Source of the DNA: an uncultured Oscillospiraceae bacterium
Lineage (GTDB): Bacteria > Bacillota > Clostridia > Oscillospirales > Acutalibacteraceae
Direction of reading: 5' to 3'
Assembly (NCBI GenBank): GCA_900539425.1
Contig: UQBX01000003.1
Span: forward strand, 1-64,000
Length of the DNA stretch: 64,000 bases
Shown: one piece after another, positions 18,220-26,889 of the stretch
Numbering within the stretch: the stretch's first letter is position 1
Layout of the letters: the number at the start of each line of letters is the position of its first letter
Notes under the pieces: model-generated
Told to the model about the DNA's origin: nothing
Seen by the model: the letters and a program-made list of their open reading frames with translations, nothing else
Database searches by the model: none
Position numbers and translations under genes: made by a program

Positions 18220-18954
18220 ATGAAAACTTTAAGAATTGCAATTATACTTTTTACCTTTCTTTGCATGGTGACTTCAAATCAGTTGGTTTTTGCTTATGGC
18301 GGAGGAATGAAAACTGAAGAAATGCCGAAAGACGAGCAAAATTCGTTAATTGAAAATGCCTGTATAAATGTGTTTGAAACAAAATCAGAAGAAAAACCGA
18401 TAATTTGTTTTGATGTAAATGAAGACGGTCTGATTGCGCTTGGCAGTGAAAATCAAAACAGAAAACGCATATGCGTTTATTCGGAAGACATGACTTTCCT
18501 TTACAGAATTAATTTTAACTGTAATGGTGCTTTTGGTTTTGAGTGGAACGGTGATGATATTGAAATATATTTTGTTCGCGATAGAGCAGATGTAATTGTT
18601 GATAGAAACGGAAATATAAAAGTTGTTAGATCGTATATAGAAAGTATTGAAAACGAAAAATATTTTAATTATGTTTTAGGCGCAACAGAACGTACTGTAA
18701 ATGGTGCAAAATATACTTTGAAAACAAGTTCAGGAAAAACATCTTCAGGCAGATTTGGTTCATTTCCTTATCTTTGCGTTACAATGCAAAACGGAGAAGA
18801 AAAAATTCTTTACGATGTGAGTGACACTTATACAAAAGAAAAACATATCGATATCATAACGACTTTGATTTTCGCTGCTGTTCCTATGGTTATTATTGGA
18901 TTTACTTGGAAAAAAACGTATATGCAAAAAAAGCATAACGAGGAAAACTCATAA
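18220..18954 (+). CDS. Exported membrane-anchored protein, island paralog family, member 5
   Basis: 244 residues. ATG 18220 with the same leader and ribosome site as member 4. The first 45 residues are nearly the same as member 4; later landmarks are ICFDVNEDGLIALGSE, FGFEWNGDDIEIYFVR and ILYDVSDTYTKEKH. A Lys/Thr/Ser-Gly insertion (TSSGKTSSGRFG) replaces the region after the central domain. One C-terminal helix (TTLIFAAVPMVIIGFTW) and a short basic tail. Divergence concentrated in the outer domain, with a conserved leader, suggests selection for different outer-face specificities, but this is inference. Confidence 0.78.
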   Translation: MKTLRIAIILFTFLCMVTSNQLVFAYGGGMKTEEMPKDEQNSLIENACINVFETKSEEKPIICFDVNEDGLIALGSENQNRKRICVYSEDMTFLYRINFNCNGAFGFEWNGDDIEIYFVRDRADVIVDRNGNIKVVRSYIESIENEKYFNYVLGATERTVNGAKYTLKTSSGKTSSGRFGSFPYLCVTMQNGEEKILYDVSDTYTKEKHIDIITTLIFAAVPMVIIGFTWKKTYMQKKHNEENS

Positions 18955-19062
18955 AGGCAATATTGATAATGAAAAGAAATAGAAACAATTGTTTGTGAAA
19001 CTATTGATTTTAAAGAGGATTCTTTATAATTATAAACAAGAATTCATTTGGAGGATAAGCAT

Positions 19063-19679
19063 ATGAAAAAGCTCAACTGCATTGTAATGTGCTTGCTTTT
19101 GTTATTGCTTACAGCTTGTTCTGTGTCTGAGAACAGCAACGCTTCTATTATTACGAAAAACGAAGGGCAATTGAAAGAAGCCTTATTGAATCCAGCGATT
19201 ATTATAAATTATATGACAATACTTTATCTGAAACATTAGAAATCTATAATAGCAAAGGTGAACTTGTAAGAACAATAACTACAGATGAGCCGATTTCTAT
19301 AACTATGCTCAACAAAGTTACTGTGGATATACAGGAAGGAAAGGGCACAGGTATTGTTCAGCATACATATTACAATGCCGAAAAGAATATTTTTTCCGAA
19401 GATTTTACGTATGTAGTTTGCGCGGAACAGGAAATGATTGCTTATATAGGTACATCTGCAAATGGATCAGACAGCAAAACATTAATTGTTCAGAATATTA
19501 TTGACAAAGGGGATTATTATAAGGAGTTCACAGGTGCTTTTGAACAGATAGGAGATTACGAAATATCAACTGTAAAAGGTTCTTTCTCAGATGATTTTTC
19601 AGAAGTTAAAATCAATTATACCTGTGTTGGAAGTACTGAAATTGTTAACAAAACATTCTCTCTTTTTGATATAAAATAA
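19063..19679 (+). pseudogene. Lipoprotein gene split by a frameshift
   Basis: ATG 19063 follows a strong GGAGGAT site and encodes a lipoprotein signal (MKKLNCIVMCLLLLLLTAC, Cys 19). The frame runs into a stop at 19237, but the other frame continues smoothly from about 19188 (ESSDYYKLYDNTLSETLEIY, NSKGELVRTITTDEPISI) to the stop at 19677-19679. Restoring one base near 19185-19188 gives a single lipoprotein of about 205 residues. The domain is beta-rich (EFTGAFEQIGDYEISTVKGS, 'DFSEVKINYTCVGS') and unrecognised. It may be read as two genes, the second from ATG 19305, but that start has no ribosome site. Confidence 0.7.
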
Positions 19680-19776
19680 GTTAATAAATAAGCTTTAAAG
19701 AACATATGTTAAGCATTTTTGAAATATAAAAAATGAAAAGCGTTCCTTGATTTGAATTTTACTGTTATTTAGATAT

Positions 19777-20595
19777 TTATTTGCTTTGTTTTAAAGTGCT
19801 GTTTCTGTATTGAGTAGGGGTAAGCCCTGTTTCTTTTTTGAAACAATTAGAGAAATAATTCGTATCTGTATAACACAGTATCTGCGCGATGCTTTTTAGA
19901 TTCAATTGTGTGTTTTTTAAATAGTATTTTGCGGCTTCTGTTCTTTTTTGGTTGTAATAAGTGTACGGAGTGATTTTGTATTTGCTTTTAAATACATTTA
20001 TTATGTGATTTTTTGAATAGTTCAGATCACTGCAAAGAATATCCATGTTAAACGGTTTGTCAATGTAGTAATCAAGCTTTTGCTTGATTTCGCTTGCCGT
20101 ATCTGTGTTCATAAGGTGGTTTCTGTTTCTAAGATACGAAAATATTTTCACCAGTTCCAGTGTGATAATATCAACTTTTTGGGGGTAAGTGAATAAAGCG
20201 TTTGATGCAATTTTAAGTATCTCTCTGAAAATATATTCGATATCGCAATCTTTATATAAATATGTGTTTTCAGGAAGATAGCATTTTATAAATTCATCAG
20301 CCATTCTGCCTCTGAAAATGATATAAATTTTGTGCCACGGATCATTTTTATCGGCATAGTAGCAGTGATTGCTGCCTTCTGTCAGCAAAAAAATATCATT
20401 TTTTTGGGGTGTAAGATGCTGACCGTTTATATCAAGGCAGCCTTTCCCGTCTAATATGAATTCAAAAGCATGAAGGTCGGATTCTGACCTGCTTATTTTA
20501 TAATCTTTATCGCAAAACGTTTCTCCAACGGTAATAACATCTAACGGAGTATCTTTTGAGGAGTATTTCCAAAAATCATATTCAATTTGTTTCAT
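19777..20595 (-). CDS. AraC family transcriptional regulator
   Basis: 272 residues. N-terminal cupin sensor ('HAFEFILDGKGCLDINGQ', 'DIFLLTEGSNHCYYADKNDPWH') and C-terminal AraC DNA-binding domain ('KPFNMDILCSDLNYSKNHII', 'ILCYTDTNYFSNCFKKETG', ending TPTQYR). Divergent from the GH2 gene across a 95-bp gap, so it most likely regulates that gene in response to a sugar. Same family as the regulator at 3973 but not a close copy. Confidence 0.85.
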   Translation of the reverse strand: MKQIEYDFWKYSSKDTPLDVITVGETFCDKDYKISRSESDLHAFEFILDGKGCLDINGQHLTPQKNDIFLLTEGSNHCYYADKNDPWHKIYIIFRGRMADEFIKCYLPENTYLYKDCDIEYIFREILKIASNALFTYPQKVDIITLELVKIFSYLRNRNHLMNTDTASEIKQKLDYYIDKPFNMDILCSDLNYSKNHIINVFKSKYKITPYTYYNQKRTEAAKYYLKNTQLNLKSIAQILCYTDTNYFSNCFKKETGLTPTQYRNSTLKQSK

Positions 20596-20690
20596 AGTGA
20601 TATATTACACTCTTTCTGTGATAATATAGATATTAAATGCGGCAATACTGTGATATTCTTAATATAGCATAGAAAAGGAGACCTTTCAAC

Positions 20691-23420
20691 ATGAGAAAAG
20701 CTTTGATTTGTTTACTGTGTGTTATAATGGGTTTGACAGGTATTCTCACAGGCTGTGATTTTACATCAGGCAATGATAATGGTTTGCTTGAAATCGGAAA
20801 CATTACGGGAAGACGGGTTATAGACATGAACTCAAACTGGGATTTTTATCTTGAAACTTTGGAAAGCAAGGATAGCAGCTCATATAGTATCGAAAATTTT
20901 AAACAGATAAAAAATATGAAAACTGTTGACTTGCCTCATGACTGGAGCATTGAACAGGAATTTACAAAGGATTTTGATACGGAAAATGAAAGCGCATCTC
21001 TTCCCGGAGGTGTTGCCTGGTACAATAAAATATTAAAAGCCGATGAAATAAAAGATATATTAGGAAAGAATGTTATTCTCTCTTTCGGCGGTGTGTATAT
21101 GCGTTCATATGTCTTCGTTAACGGTGATGAAGTTGCTTCAAATCTGTACGGATATAATTCGTTTGATATAGATATAAGCAAATATTTTAAGAATGGACAG
21201 GATGTTGAAATAACTGTTTTGGTAATTAATCAGTTGCCGAACAGCCGTTGGTATTCAGGCAGCGGAATATACAGAAAAGTGTTTTTAAATGTTACTGAAC
21301 CTGTTTATGTAGCTACTGACGGAACCTATATAACCACACCAAATCTTTCTTCTACATATAACAAAAGTGCCGAAGTGCGTGTGGAAAGCGAAATCAGAAA
21401 TAATTCAACGAAATCGCAGAATATCTATGTTATAAATGAAATATATGACAAGCAGGGAACACTTGTAGCCGAATCGAAATCTGAAAAGTTCAGCGTAAAG
21501 TCAGGTGAAAGTGTTGTAAAAACAATGAACCTGAATGTTGAAAAGCCAGAGTTATGGTCTACTGAAAATGCTGTTTTGTATACAGCAAGAACAGTTGTGT
21601 ATACAGATGATACTGTTATTGATACCTACGATACTGAATTTGGCTTCAGGTGGATAGATTACGACAGTGAAAAAGGTTTTCTTTTGAACGGTGTTCCTAC
21701 AAAACTGAAAGGCGTCTGCCTGCATCACGATCAGGGTTCATTGGGCGCTACGGCTTATACAGACTCTATTCAGCGTCAGCTTGAAATAATGAAAGAGATG
21801 GGCGCTAATGCTATACGCACTTCTCATAATCCTGCTTCAAAAGATCTTATTGAACTCTGCAACAGAATGGGCATCCTTGTGATTGAGGAATCTTTTGATA
21901 CCTGGGAGGGTGCAAAAAACGAGTATGACTTTTCTGATATTTTCAACAAAAAACTTAAAGGTACAAATCTTAATCTGATAGGCGCGGAAAAGTGCACATG
22001 GGCAGAATTTGTTATAAAATCCATGGTGAAAAGAGACAGAAATGATCCGTGTATAATCATGTGGTCACTGGGTAACGAGGTTCAGGGAAAAAACAGCGCT
22101 AAAAATTCCCGCAAACTGTCTTCATATGTTGAAGAACTTGATCCTTTTGAACTTAGCGGCAGAAAGAAAATCTACGCTGAGGACGATATCAGAACAGGAA
22201 TAGATAACTCCTGGGCAAAAGTAATACGCGGTTTCAGTAAGAACGACGGAGACGAAAGCAACATATCAGTAGCGGGTGTCAACTATGTTGACGCAGGCAC
22301 TTTTGAAAAAGCGCATGAAGATTATCCTGACATTTTAATGCTTTCAACAGAATCCTCTTCCGCTTTGCGCAGCAGAGGTGAATATTTTCATCCTTATACT
22401 ATAAAGAACGATTATAATACTGATACTTATGCTTCTGAATACAGCCAAATGTCATCATATGATAACGAGGTAGCAAGCTGGGCAAACAGCGCTATGTTTG
22501 ACTGGCAGTACGATATATCGCTTGATTATGTACTGGGAGAATTTGTGTGGACGGGATTTGACTACCTTGGCGAGCCAACGCCTTTTACTGATAATTCCCC
22601 GAGCTTTTATCCGACTTCCTCTTATTTCGGTATTACCGATACGGCGGGATTTGAAAAGGATATATACTATTTTTATCAGAGCCAGTGGCGAGATGCAGAT
22701 GATCAGCCCGTACTGCATCTTTTGCCGACTTGGGATCTAAATGAAAATCAGCTTGACAGCAACGGAAACGCACTTGTTGTATGCTATACAAATGCTAAAG
22801 CTGTTGAACTCAGGGCAAAAAAGAATGCGGATGACAGTGATTATATTTCATTAGGAGCAAAGAATTTTAACACACTTAAATCAAGTGCCGGAATCAGAGA
22901 GTATAATGTGAATTCTGATGAAAACGCAATATATAAAATGGCGCTTGAATGGAATGTTCCGTATGAAGAATATAAAGATTATATTATTTATGCAGTTGCG
23001 TTAAATGAGGACGGCACAGTTGATACACGCTTTGAAAAAGTTAGCGGAAGAACTGAACTTATAAGTTCATCTGAAGCTTCCCAAATTTCTCTTTCAAAGT
23101 ACCAGTACAGCAATAACTATGGTGTATCATCTGATGAGTATAGTCTTTACTACATAAATGTGGATATTAAAGACGCAAACGGAATTATCACTGATGATTT
23201 CAATGAACGTATTGAATTCAGTATTGAAGGAAACGGCGAAATAATCGGCGTTGACAACGGAAATTCATCAGATACGGACAGCAGCAAGTATTCCGATAAA
23301 AGTAATATTAACGCGTTTCACGGAAAGGCACTCGTTATAGTTAAAGCAAACAAAGATGAAACATTCAGATTGTACGCAAAATCAGGAAATCTTAATTCTT
23401 CGATTGAGATAAGTAATTGA
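20691..23420 (+). CDS. GH2 family glycoside hydrolase lipoprotein (beta-galactosidase/glucuronidase type)
   Basis: 909 residues. Lipoprotein signal with LTGC (Cys near 22), so the enzyme is tethered outside the cell. Order: sugar-binding jelly roll (LPHDWSIEQEF, GSGIYRKVFL), immunoglobulin-like domain, TIM barrel from 'KLKGVCLHHDQGSLGA' through 'AIRTSHNPASKDLIELCNRM', then a C-terminal beta domain. The acid/base Glu is E463 in WSLGNEVQ, the nucleophile E554 in LSTESSSALRSR; GEFVWTGFDYLGEPTP is the usual substrate-site block. Together these fit beta-galactosidase-like GH2 enzymes; substrate cannot be fixed by eye. AAAGGAG precedes the ATG. Under the divergent AraC regulator, followed by its own terminator. 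Confidence 0.9.
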   Translation: MRKALICLLCVIMGLTGILTGCDFTSGNDNGLLEIGNITGRRVIDMNSNWDFYLETLESKDSSSYSIENFKQIKNMKTVDLPHDWSIEQEFTKDFDTENESASLPGGVAWYNKILKADEIKDILGKNVILSFGGVYMRSYVFVNGDEVASNLYGYNSFDIDISKYFKNGQDVEITVLVINQLPNSRWYSGSGIYRKVFLNVTEPVYVATDGTYITTPNLSSTYNKSAEVRVESEIRNNSTKSQNIYVINEIYDKQGTLVAESKSEKFSVKSGESVVKTMNLNVEKPELWSTENAVLYTARTVVYTDDTVIDTYDTEFGFRWIDYDSEKGFLLNGVPTKLKGVCLHHDQGSLGATAYTDSIQRQLEIMKEMGANAIRTSHNPASKDLIELCNRMGILVIEESFDTWEGAKNEYDFSDIFNKKLKGTNLNLIGAEKCTWAEFVIKSMVKRDRNDPCIIMWSLGNEVQGKNSAKNSRKLSSYVEELDPFELSGRKKIYAEDDIRTGIDNSWAKVIRGFSKNDGDESNISVAGVNYVDAGTFEKAHEDYPDILMLSTESSSALRSRGEYFHPYTIKNDYNTDTYASEYSQMSSYDNEVASWANSAMFDWQYDISLDYVLGEFVWTGFDYLGEPTPFTDNSPSFYPTSSYFGITDTAGFEKDIYYFYQSQWRDADDQPVLHLLPTWDLNENQLDSNGNALVVCYTNAKAVELRAKKNADDSDYISLGAKNFNTLKSSAGIREYNVNSDENAIYKMALEWNVPYEEYKDYIIYAVALNEDGTVDTRFEKVSGRTELISSSEASQISLSKYQYSNNYGVSSDEYSLYYINVDIKDANGIITDDFNERIEFSIEGNGEIIGVDNGNSSDTDSSKYSDKSNINAFHGKALVIVKANKDETFRLYAKSGNLNSSIEISN

Positions 23421-23489
23421 AATATAGATGTGTATTTTAGTGCGGCTTTGGTATTACTTGATAATTTTAATACTGTTTATTAAGTGTAA

Positions 23490-23526
23490 AAAAGCATCAA
23501 TCATATGATTGGTGCTTTTGCTTTTT
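23490..23526 (+). terminator. Rho-independent terminator after GH2
   Basis: A 15-bp stem with one G-U pair (23490-23504 with 23505-23519) is followed by a T-rich tail. Its arm AAAAGCATCAATC is shared with the terminator at 4917. Confidence 0.85.
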
Positions 23527-23697
23527 CACTCGTCAATTTATATATATCTGCTTTGTTTTTCTTGATAGTTAATAATTCATAAGATATAATTAACATATGG
23601 TTTTCTATGCAGACATGAATTAAAAAAGAGTATCGTTCAGATAGTTAAAATATTCCTTATCCCAATAGAAAGGTTAAACTCGGGAAGTGAGTTAAGT

Positions 23698-25149
23698 ATG
23701 ATAAATGATAAATATTATAGCAAATGCATAACATTCGGAAGAGCAAGAGAAGGCTTGAGAGCGGATTTTCAGGAGCAGTTAAGGGAACTGCAAAATGAAA
23801 TAGGATTTAAATACATACGTTTTCACGGCATTTTTCATGATGACATGGCAGTTTATGACGAGGATGAAAACGGCAGACCTGTTTTATGGTTTGGATATAT
23901 AGATAAATTATTTGATTTTCTGTTGTCTGTAAATATCAAGCCTTTTGTTGAGCTTGGATTTATGCCTTCTAAAATTGCAAAATTCAAAAATACAGTATTT
24001 TGGTGGCACGCTAACGGCAGTCCGCCCACGGATTATAAGAAATGGCATTTTTTAGTCAGAGAAACCATTAAACATTTAACAAACAGATACGGTATTGATG
24101 AGGTTAAAACATGGCGGTTTGAGGTGTGGAACGAGCCTAATCTCGGTTCGTTTTTCCGCGGCTCTCAGGATGAATATTTCATACTGTATGAAGTAACTGT
24201 TGATGCAGTTAAATCTGTATGCGGAGATTATCTTGTGGGAGGGCCTTCAACGAGCGGCGCTGATTTCAGGGAAAATTTGCAGTATCTTAAATCGTTTATT
24301 GATTTTTGCAGCAGCAAAAATCTTCCTGTAGACTTTTTTTCCGCTCATCCATATCCTACATGCTGGGCGCTGGATGAAGAGGGAACAGAGCACATGGGAT
24401 ATATAAGCAAAGAGATTTGCAGTGAGTTTTTGGATAACATCAGAAACATTGTTGATAAATCACCTTATTCATCCGCCGAAATTCATTTAACTGAATGGAA
24501 CTCCTCCCCGAGCCCCAGAGATCTCATTCACGATACGCCTTTTATGGCTCCGTTTATTCTTTATAATGTTGCCAATAACTTCGGCAAGGTGGACAGCCTC
24601 GGTTTCTGGACTTTTACGGATGTGTTTGAGGAAAACGGGCCGGGTAAAATTCCTTTTCACGGCGGCTTCGGTCTTATGAATGCGGACGGCATAAAAAAGC
24701 CTTCATATTGGGCGTATTGGTTTTTAAATAAGCTTGGAAATGAGATTGTTGAATGTTCTGATAAACATATCATTACAAAACAGAAAAATGATTATCAGAT
24801 AATCATTTGGAACTATTGCTATTACAAAGAAAACTTTGAAAACGGAGACAGAAGTGCACTCAGTGAAACAGAAAGGGATAATGTCTTTACTAATAAAAAT
24901 ACAACTGTTGATTTGAGCATAAGTCTGAACGGAGAATACAGGCAGACGGAATATGTTATAGATAATAGCACCTGTGCATTTCATAACTGGGTAAAAATAG
25001 GAGCGCCTCAATATATGACTGCAGAGCAGATAAGTCATTTAAAGGAAGAGAGCAAACCTAAAGTATCAGAGAAAAATATAGTTTCATTTAATATCAGTGA
25101 AACTCTTGAGCCTCAGGAGGTTAGAATGTATATCCTAAACTCAATTTAA
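23698..25149 (+). CDS. GH39 family glycosidase (beta-xylosidase-like)
   Basis: 483 residues, no signal peptide, so cytoplasmic. The TIM barrel starts with FGRAREGLRADFQEQLRELQ and IRFHGIFHDDMAVY. The acid/base Glu is E146 in FEVWNEPNL, the nucleophile E266 in IHLTEWNSSPS; 'FVELGFMPS' and 'SLGFWTFTDVFEE' are further GH39 blocks, and a beta-sandwich closes the C-terminus. Known members are beta-xylosidases and, less often, iduronidases. It follows the GH2 gene on the same strand but past a terminator, so it has its own promoter. Together the two would break down a plant or host glycan outside and then inside the cell; that link is inferred. Confidence 0.88.
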   Translation: MINDKYYSKCITFGRAREGLRADFQEQLRELQNEIGFKYIRFHGIFHDDMAVYDEDENGRPVLWFGYIDKLFDFLLSVNIKPFVELGFMPSKIAKFKNTVFWWHANGSPPTDYKKWHFLVRETIKHLTNRYGIDEVKTWRFEVWNEPNLGSFFRGSQDEYFILYEVTVDAVKSVCGDYLVGGPSTSGADFRENLQYLKSFIDFCSSKNLPVDFFSAHPYPTCWALDEEGTEHMGYISKEICSEFLDNIRNIVDKSPYSSAEIHLTEWNSSPSPRDLIHDTPFMAPFILYNVANNFGKVDSLGFWTFTDVFEENGPGKIPFHGGFGLMNADGIKKPSYWAYWFLNKLGNEIVECSDKHIITKQKNDYQIIIWNYCYYKENFENGDRSALSETERDNVFTNKNTTVDLSISLNGEYRQTEYVIDNSTCAFHNWVKIGAPQYMTAEQISHLKEESKPKVSEKNIVSFNISETLEPQEVRMYILNSI

Positions 25150-25296
25150 GGCGAAAACTCATCTTTATATATTTAAACATTAGAAAATTTAAGAAACGCA
25201 AGCGTATTATATTTTAATATGTGTTGTGACCGCATCAGTCCGAAACACTTTGGATGCTTTGAGATGTGCGGTAAAAATTGAAAGGAAGATAATATT

Positions 25297-26043
25297 ATGA
25301 ATACCGTTGAAATTATTTTCAGCCCTACCGGCGGAACGGAAAAAGCAGCTCAAATAATTGCAGAAAGTTTTAATAATTCTATTAGAAAAATTGATTTGAG
25401 CAATTATAATACTGATTTTACAAAATGTGAAATAAACAAAGATGATATCGTAGTAATTGCCATGCCGTCTTTTGGCGGAAGAGCTCCCGCTGTTGCAATT
25501 GAGCGCTTGAAAGAGATTAACGGCAACGGTGCAGACTGTGTGCTTGTCTGTGTATACGGAAATCGTGCATATGAGGATACGCTTGCAGAAATGGAGGATG
25601 CTGCAAAAGAGTGCGGCTTTAATGTGAAAGCGGCAATTTCAGCTGTTGCTCAGCATTCCATTTTCCCTCAGTACGCCGCAAACAGACCTGACGATGCAGA
25701 TAAGAAGCAGCTTGAGCAGTTTGCACAGCAGATTATTGCAAGTAATAATACCGCACCTAAAATTCCCGGTAACAGACCGTATAAAGAGGGCGGCGGCAGG
25801 GGAGTGTTGCCAAAGCCAACTAATGACTGCATATCGTGTGGTATATGTGCTGAAAACTGCCCTGTGCAGGCAATTGACCTTTTGGATTTTAAAGCTGATT
25901 CTAAAAAGTGCATTTCATGTATGCGCTGTGTAAAAATCTGTCCTAATAACGCAAGAGAGATTAATAACGCAGTTGCGTCTGTTGTAGCCTTAGCAATTAA
26001 AAAGGCATGCTCAGTAAAGAAAAGTAATGAACTGTTTATATAA
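25297..26043 (+). CDS. EFR1-type flavodoxin/ferredoxin fusion protein
   Basis: 248 residues. The N-terminal 150 residues form a flavodoxin-like domain with the FMN loop 'FSPTGGTEKAAQII' and 'IAMPSFGGRAP'. The C-terminus carries two 4Fe-4S motifs, CISCGICAENCP and CISCMRCVKICP. EFR1 proteins are electron carriers common in anaerobes; the redox partner is unknown. ATG 25297 with AAAGGAAG upstream. It stands alone, ending before a terminator at 26195. Confidence 0.88.
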   Translation: MNTVEIIFSPTGGTEKAAQIIAESFNNSIRKIDLSNYNTDFTKCEINKDDIVVIAMPSFGGRAPAVAIERLKEINGNGADCVLVCVYGNRAYEDTLAEMEDAAKECGFNVKAAISAVAQHSIFPQYAANRPDDADKKQLEQFAQQIIASNNTAPKIPGNRPYKEGGGRGVLPKPTNDCISCGICAENCPVQAIDLLDFKADSKKCISCMRCVKICPNNAREINNAVASVVALAIKKACSVKKSNELFI

Positions 26044-26194
26044 AAGTCAGTGTTCTTACATACTTTGTAGCTTACCTTCGTTATTAAAATCATATAAGGT
26101 GTTTGTTTTATATTTATTATGCTTAAAATGCTTTTTAAGCATTGTTAATCATAAAGACTAAGTATTTGATATGATAAGATAAAATATTTATAAT

Positions 26195-26227
26195 ATAAGT
26201 GTAGTCTTCAGGCTGCACTTATTTTTG
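26195..26227 (+). terminator. Terminator-like hairpin between EFR1 and cupin genes
   Basis: ATAAGTGTAG pairs with CTGCACTTAT (one G-U) around TCTTCAGG and is followed by TTTTTG. Confidence 0.7.
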
Positions 26228-26254
26228 TGTATTAATTAATTCGGAGGGATAAAT

Positions 26255-26659
26255 ATGACGGCTAATGAATTTAAACAGATTTTTCCGTTGGGCGAAAAGA
26301 ATGAAGCATTTGCCAGCTATTTTATCGGGCAAAGTTATCTTAAAATGCTTACTACTCAAAGAGTGGGGATAGCTAATGTAACATTTGAGCCGGGCTGCAG
26401 AAATAACTGGCACATACATCATAAGGGCGGTCAGGTTTTACTGTGCACTGCCGGAAGGGGTTACTATCAGGAGTGGGGTAAAGCTCCTCAGGAATTAAAT
26501 CCCGGAGATGTTGTTAATATTCCGCCTGAGGTTAAGCATTGGCACGGTGCTGCTCCGGACAGTTGGTTTGCTCACATTGCCGTAGAGGTGCCTGCAGAAA
26601 ACAGTTCTAACGAATGGCTTGAGCCTGTAACTGATGAAGAGTACGGCAAACTGAAGTGA
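26255..26659 (+). CDS. Single-domain cupin protein
   Basis: 134 residues. A cupin barrel with the metal-binding first motif 'NNWHIHHKGGQVLLCTAGRG' (H..HH) and second motif 'PGDVVNIPPEVKHWHGAAPD' (H). Such proteins often accompany carboxymuconolactone decarboxylases or oxidoreductases and may bind a metal and a small ligand; substrate unknown. GGAGG lies 10 bases before ATG 26255. Monocistronic, followed by a strong terminator. Confidence 0.85.
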   Translation: MTANEFKQIFPLGEKNEAFASYFIGQSYLKMLTTQRVGIANVTFEPGCRNNWHIHHKGGQVLLCTAGRGYYQEWGKAPQELNPGDVVNIPPEVKHWHGAAPDSWFAHIAVEVPAENSSNEWLEPVTDEEYGKLK

Positions 26660-26676
26660 ATATTTGAAAAAAGTAT

Positions 26677-26711
26677 GATCCGCACAGCAGTGCGGATCTT
26701 TTCCTTTTTTT
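26677..26711 (+). terminator. Rho-independent terminator after the cupin gene
   Basis: GATCCGCAC at 26677-26685 pairs with GTGCGGATC at 26690-26698 around AGCA, followed by a long T-rich tail. Confidence 0.92.
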
Positions 26712-26889
26712 TGCCGTATATTTTCATTTATTATATTATGTGTTTTATTATCCTGATAACAATTATATTGCTGTTGAAAATGCATATATATGGTGATATT
26801 ATAGTGGTGCGCAGGTGTATTTATTCTTGATTGAATTTTGCGTGTTTGCGTTATTATTTCAATTTCGTGAAATTGAGAGGGTCTAAAAA

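Larger units (their letters stand above)
17124..18954 (+). repeat. Tandem direct duplication, 951-bp period
   Basis: Copy A (17124-18074) and copy B (from 18075) match from TTTTCGTTTACT through the leader sequence, the ribosome site TTACGGAGAACTGAAATG and the first 40 codons or so; both start codons (17269, 18220) are exactly 951 bases apart. Similarity is highest in the leader and signal peptide and falls in the second half of the genes. Confidence 0.9.

Noticed and set aside
17124..18954. CRISPR or short tandem repeat array
   Set aside because: There are only two long copies carrying genes, with no short repeat-spacer structure; no CRISPR array was seen anywhere in the window.
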